In this document: in pieces, positions 1-13,992 of the stretch | Layout: each line of letters opens with the position of its first letter | Position numbering within the stretch: the first letter of the stretch is position 1 | From: RPQJ01 sp963712815 | Lineage (GTDB): Bacteria > Pseudomonadota > Gammaproteobacteria > Steroidobacterales > Steroidobacteraceae | DNA: 64,000 bases | Direction: 5' to 3' | Assembly: GCA_963712815.1 (NCBI GenBank) | Contig: CAVQJL010000011.1 | Coordinates: forward strand, 1 to 64,000 | Notes under the pieces: generated by a model | What the model was told of the DNA's origin: nothing | The model's database searches: none | The model's input: the letters and a program-made list of their open reading frames with translations, nothing else | Made by a program: the position numbers and the translations under genes

Positions 1-39
1 CGGTCATTCGCCTCGATCTCTTTTCCGGCTTCTGCGACC

Positions 40-67
40 TTGACTGCATACGGCATTGCCGTATATT
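40..67 (+). promoter_or_regulatory. Promoter and operator of the first toxin-antitoxin pair
   Basis: A sigma-70-like promoter is visible: TTGACT at 40-45, a 16-base spacer, TATATT at 62-67. A perfect inverted repeat, ATACGGCATTGCCGTAT (48-64, 8-bp arms around one base), overlaps the spacer and the -10 box and is a natural operator for the HTH antitoxin. The toxin ATG at 74 lies only six bases after the -10 box, so the transcript is predicted to be leaderless or nearly so. The same layout is found at 57566-57593 upstream of the second pair. Confidence 0.7.
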
Positions 68-73
68 CCAGAG

Positions 74-388
74 ATGTTCAGCTTCATCGAGACACGAGCG
101 TTCACCAAGCTGGTGCTCGAGTATCTGTCCGATGCCGAATATGTGGCGCTGCAGTCCGCGCTGATTGCTGATCCAGAGGCTGGCCCCGTGGTCCCCGGGT
201 CAGGAGGTGTCCGCAAGTTGCGCTGGGCTGCTCCTGGCCGAGGCAAGCGTGGTGGCTATCGCGTCATCTATTACGTACGGCGAGCGAACGGGGTCATCTG
301 GATGCTGACGATGTACCCGAAGAACGTGGCCGACACCATTCCGGCCCATGTCCTGCGGCAGATTCGTGAGGAAGTCGATAATGCGTAA
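74..388 (+). CDS. RelE/HigB-type toxin (type II toxin-antitoxin)
   Basis: This 104-residue protein has the RelE/ParE-superfamily pattern of toxins that precede their antitoxin: an N-terminal helix region, then a GGVRKLRW strand, a basic RGKRGGYRVIYY strand and a WMLTMYPKN strand. Family members are usually mRNA interferases acting at the ribosome. I chose the ATG at 74 rather than the TTG at 56, because the -10 box ends at 67. The antitoxin gene overlaps its last eight bases. Its closest relative in the window is the toxin at 57212-57559, with the same gene order. Assignment to the fold is solid; the actual RNA target is not visible. Confidence 0.85.
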   Translation: MFSFIETRAFTKLVLEYLSDAEYVALQSALIADPEAGPVVPGSGGVRKLRWAAPGRGKRGGYRVIYYVRRANGVIWMLTMYPKNVADTIPAHVLRQIREEVDNA

Positions 389-653
389 GGCAAAGCGAAA
401 TATTGGACAGGAGATTCTGGACGGGCTTCGCGAATTGAAGCGCGGAGAAGTAAGTCGCGTCATCAATGTGCCCGACGTGGCTTCCATCCGTGAGAAGACT
501 GGCCTGTCGCAGTCACGGTTTGCAGCGCTGCTCGGTGTTTCCGTACGAACGCTGCAGGACTGGGAGCAAGGGCGCCGCGCGCCGTCGGGTGCCGCTCGAA
601 CGCTGTTGCTCGTCGCGGACCGAAATCCACACGCCCTTCTCGACGTCGCATAG
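381..653 (+). CDS. HTH antitoxin of the NadS/HigA type
   Basis: A 90-residue protein starting MRKAKRNIGQEIL. The C-terminal half is an XRE-type helix-turn-helix (IREKTGLSQSRFAALLGVSV followed by RTLQDWEQGRRAPSG), which should bind the palindrome at 48-64 and repress the operon. The N-terminal part resembles the toxin-binding segment of NadS-like antitoxins. The ATG at 381 overlaps the toxin stop by eight bases, giving translational coupling; an upstream in-frame start at 348 is less likely because it lies deep inside the toxin gene. Confidence 0.85.
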   Translation: MRKAKRNIGQEILDGLRELKRGEVSRVINVPDVASIREKTGLSQSRFAALLGVSVRTLQDWEQGRRAPSGAARTLLLVADRNPHALLDVA

Positions 654-676
654 ACGTCGACGACCCAACGGCGACT

Positions 677-1147
677 GTGGATCGCATAAGGACTGACAAG
701 TTGAATGTGCAAGGCCAGCCGCACGACCTAGTGATGCGGATGTATTTGCGCCACTACGCGTTCCTGCGCCTTCGTTACCCAGAGCAGCCTGCGAGAGTCA
801 TCTATCACTTTGCGACGCTCGCGCTTTCTGGGCTGTTTTCTGCGGCATTGCTGGCGCTGATAGCCGCTTCGTTCCTCGCCGTTAGCCTCATCTTCGCGAA
901 ACCGGTCGTGCCGTGGGCGCTCCCGGACTGGGCTCTGATCGTTGGCGCCGCGACGATTGTCTTCGTGCCCGGGTGGGTCATTGACCGACGATTCAACAAT
1001 CTGGTCGACGTGAATCCAGAGACGGTCGGGCTATACAGTTCGGGTGAACAGCGCAGAAGTTGGTGGCTGATGGTCCTCTCAATCCTACCGATCTGCGGCA
1101 TCGTGGCGGCCTGCTTCGGATTTCTCCGATCCTGGCAGGGCACTTGA
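677..1147 (+). CDS. Small inner-membrane protein of unknown function
   Basis: A 156-residue protein with three predicted membrane segments: a pair of long hydrophobic stretches around residues 45-75 and 85-103, and one near 128-150. A charged loop with RRFNNLVDVNPETVGLYSSG lies between the second and third. I do not recognise the family. The start is uncertain: GTG at 677 is used here, but a later in-frame ATG near 734 would still include all membrane segments. It follows the antitoxin by only 23 bases, so it may be read through from that promoter, but nothing shows a functional link to the toxin pair. Confidence 0.6.
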   Translation: MDRIRTDKLNVQGQPHDLVMRMYLRHYAFLRLRYPEQPARVIYHFATLALSGLFSAALLALIAASFLAVSLIFAKPVVPWALPDWALIVGAATIVFVPGWVIDRRFNNLVDVNPETVGLYSSGEQRRSWWLMVLSILPICGIVAACFGFLRSWQGT

Positions 1148-1328
1148 ATCGAATTGACCGCTCCGGGTCGATCGCCACCGTAGGACGTCTGCTTTCGGCC
1201 CGTGGAATCGGGCACGGCCACAACCGTGCATCGCCCGTATGGGCTGTACGACGCACGCATCGATTGCGCCGTCCTCGCTCGTGACCGCCGACCGACACGC
1301 TCGATCCTCCCAACGCCACTTGCGCCGT

Positions 1329-1356
1329 GCGAGTGGCCGGCTCTGCGGCCACTCGC
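1329..1356. terminator. Perfect 11-bp hairpin, possible bidirectional terminator
   Basis: GCGAGTGGCCG and CGGCCACTCGC form an 11-bp stem around a six-base loop (GCTCTG). There is no T-tract on either side, so intrinsic termination is only a suggestion based on its position between converging genes. Confidence 0.45.
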
Positions 1357-1380
1357 CCAGGCGCCGCGTATCCAGCGTCG

Positions 1381-1431
1381 GGAAAGGATTCGCAAAGGCC
1401 CGCATGTAGCGGGCCGGCGCGAATGCTTTCC
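1381..1431. repeat. Long imperfect hairpin before the uvrA stop
   Basis: An outer stem pairs GGAAAGGATTCGC (1381-1393) with GCGAATGCTTTCC (1419-1431), 12 of 13 positions matching. After a 3+3-base internal loop, an inner stem pairs GGCCCGC (1397-1403) with GCGGGCC (1409-1415) around the loop ATGTA. It may end transcription of uvrA or be a palindromic repeat unit. Confidence 0.5.
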
Positions 1432-1471
1432 CGGCGCCGGACGGTAAGCGCCCGGGCGACCCCGTCATGCG

Positions 1472-6994
<5,523 letters not shown>

Positions 6995-7081
6995 CAGCCG
7001 GGGAGAGTTAAGTCGGCAACGGTCGCGCCGCAATGAAATAATGCCCGATCGGATCCCGCATCGCAGCCTGACGGCAAATCC

Positions 7082-9127
7082 ATGACCAGCGCGTACCCCC
7101 ATCTTCTCGCCCCGCTCGACCTCGGATTCACCCGGCTGCGCAACCGCGTGTTGATGGGCTCGATGCACACCGGCCTCGAGGACGACTCGAAGCACTTCCA
7201 CCGCCTGACGGCCTACTTCGCCGAGCGGGCGCGCGGCGGCGTGGGCTTGATCGTCACCGGCGGGTTCGCGCCCAACATCGAGGGCTGGGCGGCCCCCTTC
7301 TCCGGACGCCTGACGACGCGCGCGGCGGCGGCGAAGCACCGACCGATCACCGACGCAGTGCACGCCGAGGGCGGTGCGATCGCGCTGCAGATCCTGCACA
7401 CCGGACGCTACGGTTACCACCCGCTCGCAGTCGCGCCCTCGCGCCTGAAGTCGCCCATATCACCCTTCACGCCCCGGGCGCTGTCGGCGCGCGGCGTCGA
7501 GCGGCAGATCCGCGGCTTCGTGCGCTGCGCGACGCTCGCCCGCGAGGCCGGCTACGACGGCGTCGAGGTGATGGGCTCCGAGGGCTACTTCATCAACCAG
7601 TTCATCGCCGCGCACGCCAACCGCCGCAGCGACGAGTGGGGCGGCAGCTTCGAGAACCGGATGCGCCTGCCGGTCGAGATCGTCGAGCGCACGCGCGAGG
7701 CCGTGGGCCGCGACTTCATCATCGTCTACCGGCTCTCGATGCTCGACCTCGTGCCGGACGGCAGCTCCTGGGACGAGGTGGTGACGCTCGCGAAGGCCAT
7801 CGAGAGGGCCGGCGCCACGATCATCAACACCGGCATCGGATGGCACGAGGCGCGCATCCCGACCATCGCCACCTCGGTGCCGCGCGCGGCCTTCGCGTGG
7901 GTGACGAAGAAGCTCAAGGGCGAGGTCGCGATCCCGCTGTGCACCACCAACCGCATCAACGCCCCCGACGTGGCCGAGCAGGTGCTCGCCGACGGCTGCG
8001 CCGACATGGTCTCGATGGCGCGCCCGCTGCTCGCCGACGCCGAGTTCGTGAACAAGGCCGCGGCCGGGCGGGCCGACGAGATCAATACCTGCATCGCCTG
8101 CAACCAGGCCTGCCTCGACCACGTCTTCCAGCGCAAGATCGCCTCCTGCCTCGTGAATCCTCGCGCGGCATTCGAGACTGAACTCGTGATCCGCCCCGCA
8201 ACGGCGCGCAAGCGAGTCGCCGTGGTGGGCGCGGGCCCGGCGGGCCTCGCCTGCGCCACGACCCTCGCCGAGCGCGGCCACGCGGTGGACCTGTTCGAGT
8301 CCGCGGGGGAGATCGGCGGCCAGTTCAACATGGCCAAGCGCATCCCCGGCAAGGAGGAGTTCGACGAGACGCTGCGTTACTTCCGCCGGCGCATCGAGGT
8401 CACCGGCGTTCGCCTCTTGCTCGGCCGGCGGGCCGCGGCGGAGGAGCTCGCGGCAGGTGGCTACGATGCCGTGGTGCTCGCCACGGGCGTCACGCCGCGC
8501 GATCCGCGCATCGAGGGTGCGGCGGAGTTCCGTGGCGAGGGCAGGGTAATCTCCTACGTGGACCTGCTGCTGCGCAGGCAGCCGGCGGGGCAGCGCGTCG
8601 CCGTCATCGGCGCCGGCGGGATCGGTTTCGACGTGAGCGAGTACCTCGTCAACGAGGGCCACTCGACGACGCTCGACACGGCGGCGTGGCTGCGCGAATG
8701 GGGCGTCGCGGACCCTGCGGTCGCGCGCGGCGGGCTCGGCCGGCCCCAGATCACTCCGCCGGCGCGGCAGGTGTACCTGCTGCAGCGGAAGGCCGCGCCG
8801 CTAGGCAAGGGCCTCGGCAAGACCACGGGCTGGATCCACCGCGCGCAGCTCAAGATGAAGCGCGTCGAGATGATCGGCGGCGTGAACTACGAGCGCATCG
8901 ACGCGCGCGGCCTGCACGTCAGTTTCGGCGAGGCACGCGAGAAGCCGCAGCTCATCGAGGTGGATACCGTCGTGCTGTGCGCCGGGCAGGAACCCTGCCG
9001 CGAGCTCGCCGAGCCGCTGCGCGCGAAGGGTCTCGAGGTCCACCTGATCGGCGGCGCGGACGTAGCCGCCGAACTCGACGCCAAGCGCGCCATCGAGCAG
9101 GGCACGCGGCTCGCGGCGCGTCTCTAG
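7082..9127 (+). CDS. fadH: 2,4-dienoyl-CoA reductase (FadH-type flavoprotein)
   Basis: A 681-residue old-yellow-enzyme/NAD(P)-flavoprotein fusion, the normal size for FadH, which reduces 2,4-dienoyl-CoA during beta-oxidation of unsaturated fatty acids. An N-terminal TIM barrel with FMN site (about residues 1-320) is followed by the 4Fe-4S cysteines C337, C340, C344 and C356, a FAD motif (VAVVGAGPAGLACATTLAER, near residue 380) and a second dinucleotide fold (VAVIGAGGIGFDV). The gene is divergent from uvrA, with an 87-base shared upstream region. Related trimethylamine dehydrogenase-like enzymes share this layout, but length and the whole domain order favour FadH. Confidence 0.85.
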   Translation: MTSAYPHLLAPLDLGFTRLRNRVLMGSMHTGLEDDSKHFHRLTAYFAERARGGVGLIVTGGFAPNIEGWAAPFSGRLTTRAAAAKHRPITDAVHAEGGAIALQILHTGRYGYHPLAVAPSRLKSPISPFTPRALSARGVERQIRGFVRCATLAREAGYDGVEVMGSEGYFINQFIAAHANRRSDEWGGSFENRMRLPVEIVERTREAVGRDFIIVYRLSMLDLVPDGSSWDEVVTLAKAIERAGATIINTGIGWHEARIPTIATSVPRAAFAWVTKKLKGEVAIPLCTTNRINAPDVAEQVLADGCADMVSMARPLLADAEFVNKAAAGRADEINTCIACNQACLDHVFQRKIASCLVNPRAAFETELVIRPATARKRVAVVGAGPAGLACATTLAERGHAVDLFESAGEIGGQFNMAKRIPGKEEFDETLRYFRRRIEVTGVRLLLGRRAAAEELAAGGYDAVVLATGVTPRDPRIEGAAEFRGEGRVISYVDLLLRRQPAGQRVAVIGAGGIGFDVSEYLVNEGHSTTLDTAAWLREWGVADPAVARGGLGRPQITPPARQVYLLQRKAAPLGKGLGKTTGWIHRAQLKMKRVEMIGGVNYERIDARGLHVSFGEAREKPQLIEVDTVVLCAGQEPCRELAEPLRAKGLEVHLIGGADVAAELDAKRAIEQGTRLAARL

Positions 9128-9152
9128 CCTGCCGGGGTCACTCCGGGACTGA

Positions 9153-9172
9153 GCGCGGCCCGCCGGCCGCGC
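9153..9172. terminator. Hairpin between convergent fadH and CBS gene
   Basis: GCGCGGCC (9153-9160) pairs perfectly with GGCCGCGC (9165-9172) around a CGCC loop, immediately between the two converging stop codons. No T-run follows, but position makes a bidirectional terminator plausible. Confidence 0.5.
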
Positions 9173-9178
9173 GCCCAC

Positions 9179-9946
9179 TCACTCGAGCGGGAAAGGCACC
9201 CGCGCCCGCCCGGTGGCGTGCTCCTCGGCACGCTTGGCGGCGTGGATGCTCTTGAGCAGCAGCGCGTGCGTCTGCTCGTCCTGGCCGGCTCGCAGGAAGC
9301 GGTCGGCCAGCTGCAGCACCTGCTCGAGGCTTTCGCGGCGCTGGTCGAGGTACAGCAGGGTCTTGCCCAGGAAGCGCGGGTCACGCTCCTCGACGTGCAG
9401 TTCCTCGGCCGTGCGCAGTGCCGTGCGGCACTCAGGGTCGCTCGGCTTGAGGTGGTACCGGGGCTCCTCCTTCGACTCATCCGCAGGGGAACGATCCGGC
9501 AGCTTCGCGGGCGGGACGATGCCGCGCCGCGGCGCCCCGTGCAGCAAGCTGCGGATGACGTCGGTGGTCGTCACGAGGCCGAGCACGCGCTCTTCCTCGT
9601 CCACGACCGGGACGGCGTGCACGCCCGCCTCGACCATGCGCTCGGCTGCGTCGGCGACGTTCGTGGCCGCCGAGACGCTGATCACCGGCGTGCGCATCAG
9701 CCGTTCGATCGTTACGCGCGAGTCGAGGAACCGGGCGCCGTCCGTCGCCAGCTTCGGCAAGAAGAACTCGAGCTTGATCACATCTGCCGAGCTCAGCATC
9801 CCGACCAGCCTGCCGGCGCGAACCACGGGCAGGTGGTGGATCGGGTACTGCAGGAAACAGTCGAGCACTTCGCTGGCCGGGCGATCGATATCGATCGCGA
9901 CCACCGCCTCGGTCATGATGCGGGATACGGGCTCGTCTGGTCGCAT
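9179..9946 (-). CDS. Cytoplasmic CBS-domain-pair protein
   Basis: A 255-residue protein with two CBS motifs in the first 135 residues (PVSRIMTEAVVAIDIDRPAS ... HHLPVVRAGRLVGMLSSADV, and RLMRTPVISVSAATNVADAA ... VPVVDEEERVLGLVTTTDV), a Bateman module that usually binds adenine nucleotides. The C-terminal half is helical and charged, with no recognisable catalytic domain (LHVEERDPRFLGKTLLYLDQ). Such stand-alone CBS proteins act as energy or stress sensors; the partner here is not evident. ATG at 9946. Confidence 0.8.
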   Translation of the reverse strand: MRPDEPVSRIMTEAVVAIDIDRPASEVLDCFLQYPIHHLPVVRAGRLVGMLSSADVIKLEFFLPKLATDGARFLDSRVTIERLMRTPVISVSAATNVADAAERMVEAGVHAVPVVDEEERVLGLVTTTDVIRSLLHGAPRRGIVPPAKLPDRSPADESKEEPRYHLKPSDPECRTALRTAEELHVEERDPRFLGKTLLYLDQRRESLEQVLQLADRFLRAGQDEQTHALLLKSIHAAKRAEEHATGRARVPFPLE

Positions 9947-10112
9947 GAACTGGGTGTGCCTCCGCTCCGAACGATACGTCGAGTCCCACTCGCGGTCTGT
10001 GACCGGATCCCCAGTGGCAAGGCGCGGGCATCGGTAGCCCTACGGATGGACGGCCGCCGCTGCCGCGGCAACAGTGGCCCGATCGCCTTGCCCGCACTTG
10101 GGGAAACGACGC

Positions 10113-11561
10113 ATGACGCTCAACCGCCGCGAGTTCCTGCTGCGCTCGGCCGTGACTGCCGGACTAACCGTGCTGCCGCGCCAGCCAGCCTGGGCGGCGA
10201 CCGAGTCCGCCGACGTGATCGTCCTGGGCGCGGGCTTCGCGGGCCTGCAGGCGGCGCTCGGCCTCGAGTACGCCGGCACTACCGTGATCGTGCTCGAGGC
10301 GCGCGACCGCGTCGGGGGCCGGATCCTCACCTTCGAAGAAGTACCGGGCGAGCCCGAGGCCGGCGGACAAAGCATCGGCAGCGGCTATGGGCGCGTGGTC
10401 GGCGCGGCCGCAATCGCCGGCGTGACGCTCGAGGACCAGGTGCCGCAGGCACAGCGCCAGCCAGACGCGACGCTGGTGCTCGCAGGCGAGCCGATTCCAA
10501 AAGCGGACTGGCCCGCGTCGCCGCGCAACCCGTTCCCCGCCGGGCAGCGCGAGATCATGCCCTGGCAGTACGCAGCGATGGCGATGGCGCGGGGCAATCC
10601 GCTGAAGGGCGTGGACGGCTGGTTCGCGCCCGACAAGACCATGCTCGACGTGTCCATGCACGAGTTCCTGCGGGCGCAGGGCGCGACCGAGGAAGTGATT
10701 GCGCTCGCCTACGACACCAACACCAGCTACGGCACCAGCGCGCGCGACGTGTCGGCGCTGATGATGGGCTTCGTCGAGGCCTTCCAGCGCGCCCAGCGCA
10801 ACGTCAAGCCCGCCGTGTTCAAGGCGAAGGGCGGCAACCGCCAGATCCCCGAGGGCATGGCGAAGCGACTGAAGGGTGGCGTGCGACTTGGCCAGGCAGT
10901 CACCGCCATCGCAAGCGATGCCACGGGCATCACCGTGCACACCCGTGACGGCGGCCGCTACATGGGCAAGGTCGCGATCTGCGCCCTGCCCTTCGCAGCG
11001 CTGCGCCGCGTGCGCTTCGACCCGCCGCTCGCGGGCGCGCAGGCCGAGGCCGTGAAGACACTGCCCGCACAGATGGTGACCCAGGTCGCGCTCGTCCCGG
11101 CGAAGCCGTTCTGGGCCGAGGACGGCCTGCCGCCTGCGATGTGGACCGACACGCTCGCGGGCCGCGTGTTCGCGATCCCGCGCAGCCCGTCCGACGACGA
11201 GATCGTGAGCCTGCTGGTGACGGCCTACGGCAGGAAATCCGCGCAGCTCGACAGGCTTGGCCGCGAGGCGGTCGGGCGCTTCGTGATCGCCGAGATCGAG
11301 CGCATGCGTCCCGCGGCGAAGGGACGGCTGCGCGTGGCCGCGCAGCATTCCTGGACGGCGGATCCCTGGGCCGGCGGCGCGTGGGCCTACTTCGCGCCGG
11401 GCACGGTGACCAAGTTCATGCCGGCGATGCTGCAGCCGCACGGCCGCGTGCACTTCTGCGGCGAGCAGACAGCGATCCAAACGCGCGGCATGGAAGGCGC
11501 GACGGAGTCAGGCGAGCGGGTCGGACGCGAAGTCATGGCGCGGCTCGCCAAGACAGCCTGA
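10113..11561 (+). CDS. Flavin monoamine oxidase family protein, likely Tat-exported
   Basis: A 482-residue FAD-dependent amine oxidase. The N-terminus MTLNRREFLLRS with a hydrophobic stretch ending near PAWAA fits a twin-arginine signal, so the enzyme probably acts in the periplasm. The dinucleotide motif VIVLGAGFAGLQAALGLEYA is followed by the second FAD motif EARDRVGGR, and the C-terminal FAD segment is HFCGEQTAIQTRGMEGATES. Substrate is not predictable. The ATG at 10113 is preferred to an upstream frame extension from 10074 because it starts exactly at the signal peptide. Confidence 0.8.
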   Translation: MTLNRREFLLRSAVTAGLTVLPRQPAWAATESADVIVLGAGFAGLQAALGLEYAGTTVIVLEARDRVGGRILTFEEVPGEPEAGGQSIGSGYGRVVGAAAIAGVTLEDQVPQAQRQPDATLVLAGEPIPKADWPASPRNPFPAGQREIMPWQYAAMAMARGNPLKGVDGWFAPDKTMLDVSMHEFLRAQGATEEVIALAYDTNTSYGTSARDVSALMMGFVEAFQRAQRNVKPAVFKAKGGNRQIPEGMAKRLKGGVRLGQAVTAIASDATGITVHTRDGGRYMGKVAICALPFAALRRVRFDPPLAGAQAEAVKTLPAQMVTQVALVPAKPFWAEDGLPPAMWTDTLAGRVFAIPRSPSDDEIVSLLVTAYGRKSAQLDRLGREAVGRFVIAEIERMRPAAKGRLRVAAQHSWTADPWAGGAWAYFAPGTVTKFMPAMLQPHGRVHFCGEQTAIQTRGMEGATESGERVGREVMARLAKTA

Positions 11562-11705
11562 GCCACACAGAAGGCTACAGTCCGTTGCCGGGAGCCCGGA
11601 TGGGAAGGCGAGCGTCACCCGCGGGTTCTTGTGCCTGAAGTGTCTGCCTCGGCTCGCAGGCGGTGAGTCCGCCACCGGCGCCACGTCTGTCGCAGGGGAC
11701 GCCGG

Positions 11706-12278
11706 ATGATTCAACATAACGGCATGCTGCGTCGCACGCTGATCTTCGTCCTGCCCTGGTTCGCCTGCGTCGCGACAGTCGCGAACGCCGCGGAGACTCC
11801 ACGACTGGCCGGCACGGTCGTCGGCATCGCCGACGGCGACACCGTGGACCTGCGGCTCGGCTCGGGAATGGTCCGGGTGCGCCTGCACGGGATCGATGCG
11901 CCCGAGCACGACCAGCCGTATGGCAAGGCCGCGCGGCGCGAGCTGTCCCGACTCCTGTACCTGCGCGAGGTCGAGGTCGAGCCGATCGAACAGGACCAGT
12001 ACGACCGGCTGGTGGGGAGGCTGTGGCTCGGCGAGCTGGACGTGAACGCGGAGTTACTTCGGCGCGGCGCGGCGTGGGTGTACCGCCGCTACGCGCGCGA
12101 GCCCGACTACTGCGCCTACGAGCAGGGTGCCCGCGCCCTCGAGCACGGACTGTGGGGACTGCCGTCGATCCCGCCCGTGGCGCCGTGGGAATGGCGGCAA
12201 CGCGACACGCGCCGCAAGCCGTTCACCGATTACTCGGAGCAGTCACTGGCCGGCTGTATCGCCAGCCTCGGCAAGTGA
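11706..12278 (+). CDS. Secreted thermonuclease-family (SNase) protein
   Basis: A 190-residue protein with a cleavable signal peptide (hydrophobic core LIFVLPWFACVATVANA) followed by a staphylococcal-nuclease fold: GTVVGIADGDTVDLRL, VRVRLHGIDAPEHDQPYG, and LVGRLWLGELDVNAELLRRG, which carry the usual Asp, Arg and Asp/Glu active-site positions. The family cleaves DNA or RNA with Ca2+ in the cell envelope or outside. An AGGGG Shine-Dalgarno sits eight bases before the ATG at 11706. A later ATG at 11724 would also leave the signal peptide intact. Confidence 0.85.
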   Translation: MIQHNGMLRRTLIFVLPWFACVATVANAAETPRLAGTVVGIADGDTVDLRLGSGMVRVRLHGIDAPEHDQPYGKAARRELSRLLYLREVEVEPIEQDQYDRLVGRLWLGELDVNAELLRRGAAWVYRRYAREPDYCAYEQGARALEHGLWGLPSIPPVAPWEWRQRDTRRKPFTDYSEQSLAGCIASLGK

Positions 12279-12279
12279 A

Positions 12280-12615
12280 TCAGCTCTTCGGCGCCGGCAC
12301 GCACTCGACATCCACCGTGACCGAGAACCAGCGCCGCTGGGCGCGCAGGACGCTCGATTCCGTCCGTCCCGGATTGATGTGGTGAGTCCGCCGGACCGGC
12401 GTCTGCGGCGAGGCATCGAAGCGCAGGTTGCACCGGACCCGGGTTTGAGAATTGTTGGTCAGGTTGAGAACGAGTGTGCTCGCCTGTGCGACCTGCTCGA
12501 TCTTGATGTCGAGGTCGTTCAGCGTCGGGCGGATCTCCACCGTGTAGGTCTGGGACTGCGCGAGGGCCGCGAGCGCGACTGCCGCCAGCAGCGGCAGGGC
12601 GAGCAGCCGGGCCAT
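12280..12615 (-). CDS. Small exported protein of unknown function
   Basis: About 111 residues: a signal peptide (MARLLALPLLAAVALAALAQ) and a short secreted domain with an LTNNSQTRVRCNLRFDASPQ stretch and a Cys pair (C in RVRCNL, C in DVECVP) that may form a disulfide. I do not recognise the family. An alternative ATG at 12645 would lengthen the signal peptide by ten residues. It converges with the nuclease gene, the stops being one base apart. Confidence 0.6.
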   Translation of the reverse strand: MARLLALPLLAAVALAALAQSQTYTVEIRPTLNDLDIKIEQVAQASTLVLNLTNNSQTRVRCNLRFDASPQTPVRRTHHINPGRTESSVLRAQRRWFSVTVDVECVPAPKS

Positions 12616-12884
12616 CGGGCGTGACCGGGTGGATCCAAGCGTCATGGCAGTCACCGTCGGTGAGGTCGGCAAACGCTACGGCATGGGCGTGGCGGCGTCG
12701 AGAGACCGGCGGGCCAGTGCCGCAACGATCCCGGCTGTCGGCTTTTTTTACAGAATCCAGCCCGCGACGCCACCCACGTCGACTAACCCTCTGAATTGGG
12801 GATGATTCTCGATTCGGGCTCGAATTTTGCATGTCCGCCCCCGTCAGCCGTCGATACAGGCGGCTCCTGTCCTGGAGGAAACCC

Positions 12885-13487
12885 ATGCGCCACTTCACCC
12901 GACTGGCCGTTGCGTTCGCCGCGGCGGTCCTCGCGCTGCCGGCAAGTGCCGCTTCGATCGTCTTCTTCACCACGCTGGACGGCGCCAGCGAGTCTCCGCC
13001 CGTCGCTTCGCCCGGCACCGGCTGGGCGCGCGTCACGATCGACGACGTGGCGCTGACCATGCAGGTCGAGGCCGTGTTCGCGGACCTCGTCGGCAACACA
13101 ACGGTCGCACACATTCACTGCTGCACGGCGGCGCCGGGCGCCGGCAACGTCGGCGTGGCAACGTACCCGGCAACGTTCCCGGGCTTCCCGGCCGGCGTGA
13201 CTTCGGGCAGCTACTCGAATGACTTCGACATGAGCGTGGCCGCGAGCTACACGGCCGCGTTCCTCGCGGCTAACGGCGGGACTCCGGAAGGGGCGCTCGC
13301 GGGGCTGATTGCCGGCCTCGATGCGGGCCGCGGCTACTTCAACGTGCACTCGACTTTCGCGCCCGGCGGCGAGATCCGCGGTTTCCTGGCGCGCGTGGTG
13401 CCGGTGCCCGAGCCGGGCTCGCTCCTGCTGATCGGGCTGGGCCTCGTGATCGTGGCAGTGGCGACCCGCCGCCGGCGCCCTGACTAG
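12885..13487 (+). CDS. CHRD-domain protein with PEP-CTERM sorting signal
   Basis: A 200-residue exported protein. A signal peptide (ending LPASAAS) leads into a CHRD domain (DGASESPPVASPGTGWARVT, later HIHCCTAAPG, GYFNVHSTFAPGGEIRGFL with the typical N-H-S/T and GEIRG elements). The C-terminus has the tripartite PEP-CTERM signal: VPEPGS, a hydrophobic segment and an RRRRPD tail, which directs the protein to exosortase/archaeosortase-type processing in exopolysaccharide-producing proteobacteria. A strong GGAGG ribosome site precedes the ATG at 12885, which fixes the start over the upstream extension. Confidence 0.85.
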   Translation: MRHFTRLAVAFAAAVLALPASAASIVFFTTLDGASESPPVASPGTGWARVTIDDVALTMQVEAVFADLVGNTTVAHIHCCTAAPGAGNVGVATYPATFPGFPAGVTSGSYSNDFDMSVAASYTAAFLAANGGTPEGALAGLIAGLDAGRGYFNVHSTFAPGGEIRGFLARVVPVPEPGSLLLIGLGLVIVAVATRRRRPD

Positions 13488-13502
13488 CCCGACGGCCCGG
13501 GC

Positions 13503-13853
13503 CTACAGCTCGTCGTACTTGCGGCTCGACCCGCGCGCTTTCTCGACCGGGTACTTCCCGGCGTTACGGGCCATCTTGCTGCGCGCGGCCTCGAGGAGGT
13601 CCACGTCGAGCTTGTCCGCGAGCCGTACGAGGTAGAGCAGCACGTCGGCCATCTCCTCCTCGACGGCGGCCCGGGCGGCGACCGGCAACCCGCGGCCCTC
13701 CGACTCGCCCATCCACTGGAACGGCTCAAGCAGCTCGGCGGCTTCCACCGCGAGCGCCGTCGCCAGGTTCCGCGGCGAGTGAAACTGATCCCAGTCGCGC
13801 TCTGCGGCGAATGCGCGCAGCGCGTCGCGAAGCTCGTGCAGGCTGTCGCTCAT
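13503..13853 (-). CDS. MazG-like nucleotide pyrophosphohydrolase
   Basis: A 116-residue all-alpha NTP pyrophosphatase of the MazG/RS21-C6 (dCTPase) group. The metal-binding motif is clear: VEAAELLEPFQW with the EXXE pair, and VEEEMADVLLYLVRLADKL carrying the ExxD pair. Such enzymes remove non-canonical or excess nucleoside triphosphates. Start is the ATG at 13853, where homology to short MazG proteins begins; the reading frame upstream to 14153 is not coding-like and overlaps the divergent htpX. Confidence 0.85.
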   Translation of the reverse strand: MSDSLHELRDALRAFAAERDWDQFHSPRNLATALAVEAAELLEPFQWMGESEGRGLPVAARAAVEEEMADVLLYLVRLADKLDVDLLEAARSKMARNAGKYPVEKARGSSRKYDEL

Positions 13854-13992
13854 GAGTCGGCCTCGTCCCCGGGGAGATTCCCGTGCGGATCCGAGCGTAG
13901 CAGGCGAGTCGGGCGGATGACGCGGGACTTCCCGGCGCGGGGCGGCTAGAGTCCGCCGCGGGGGATGGCGTCGACAGACCAAGGAGCGCCAG

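Larger units (their letters stand above)
1148..1471. other. Gene-free stretch between convergent genes
   Basis: This 324-base gap separates the small membrane protein (plus strand) from the 3' end of the UvrA gene (minus strand). No reading frame here looks like a protein. It contains the two hairpins listed separately (1329-1356 and 1381-1431), which fit a transcription-termination region for two converging genes. Confidence 0.6.

Noticed and set aside
13488..13502. Short GCCCG/CGGGC stem between the CHRD and MazG-like genes as terminator
   Set aside because: Only five base pairs in GC-rich DNA; too weak to call.
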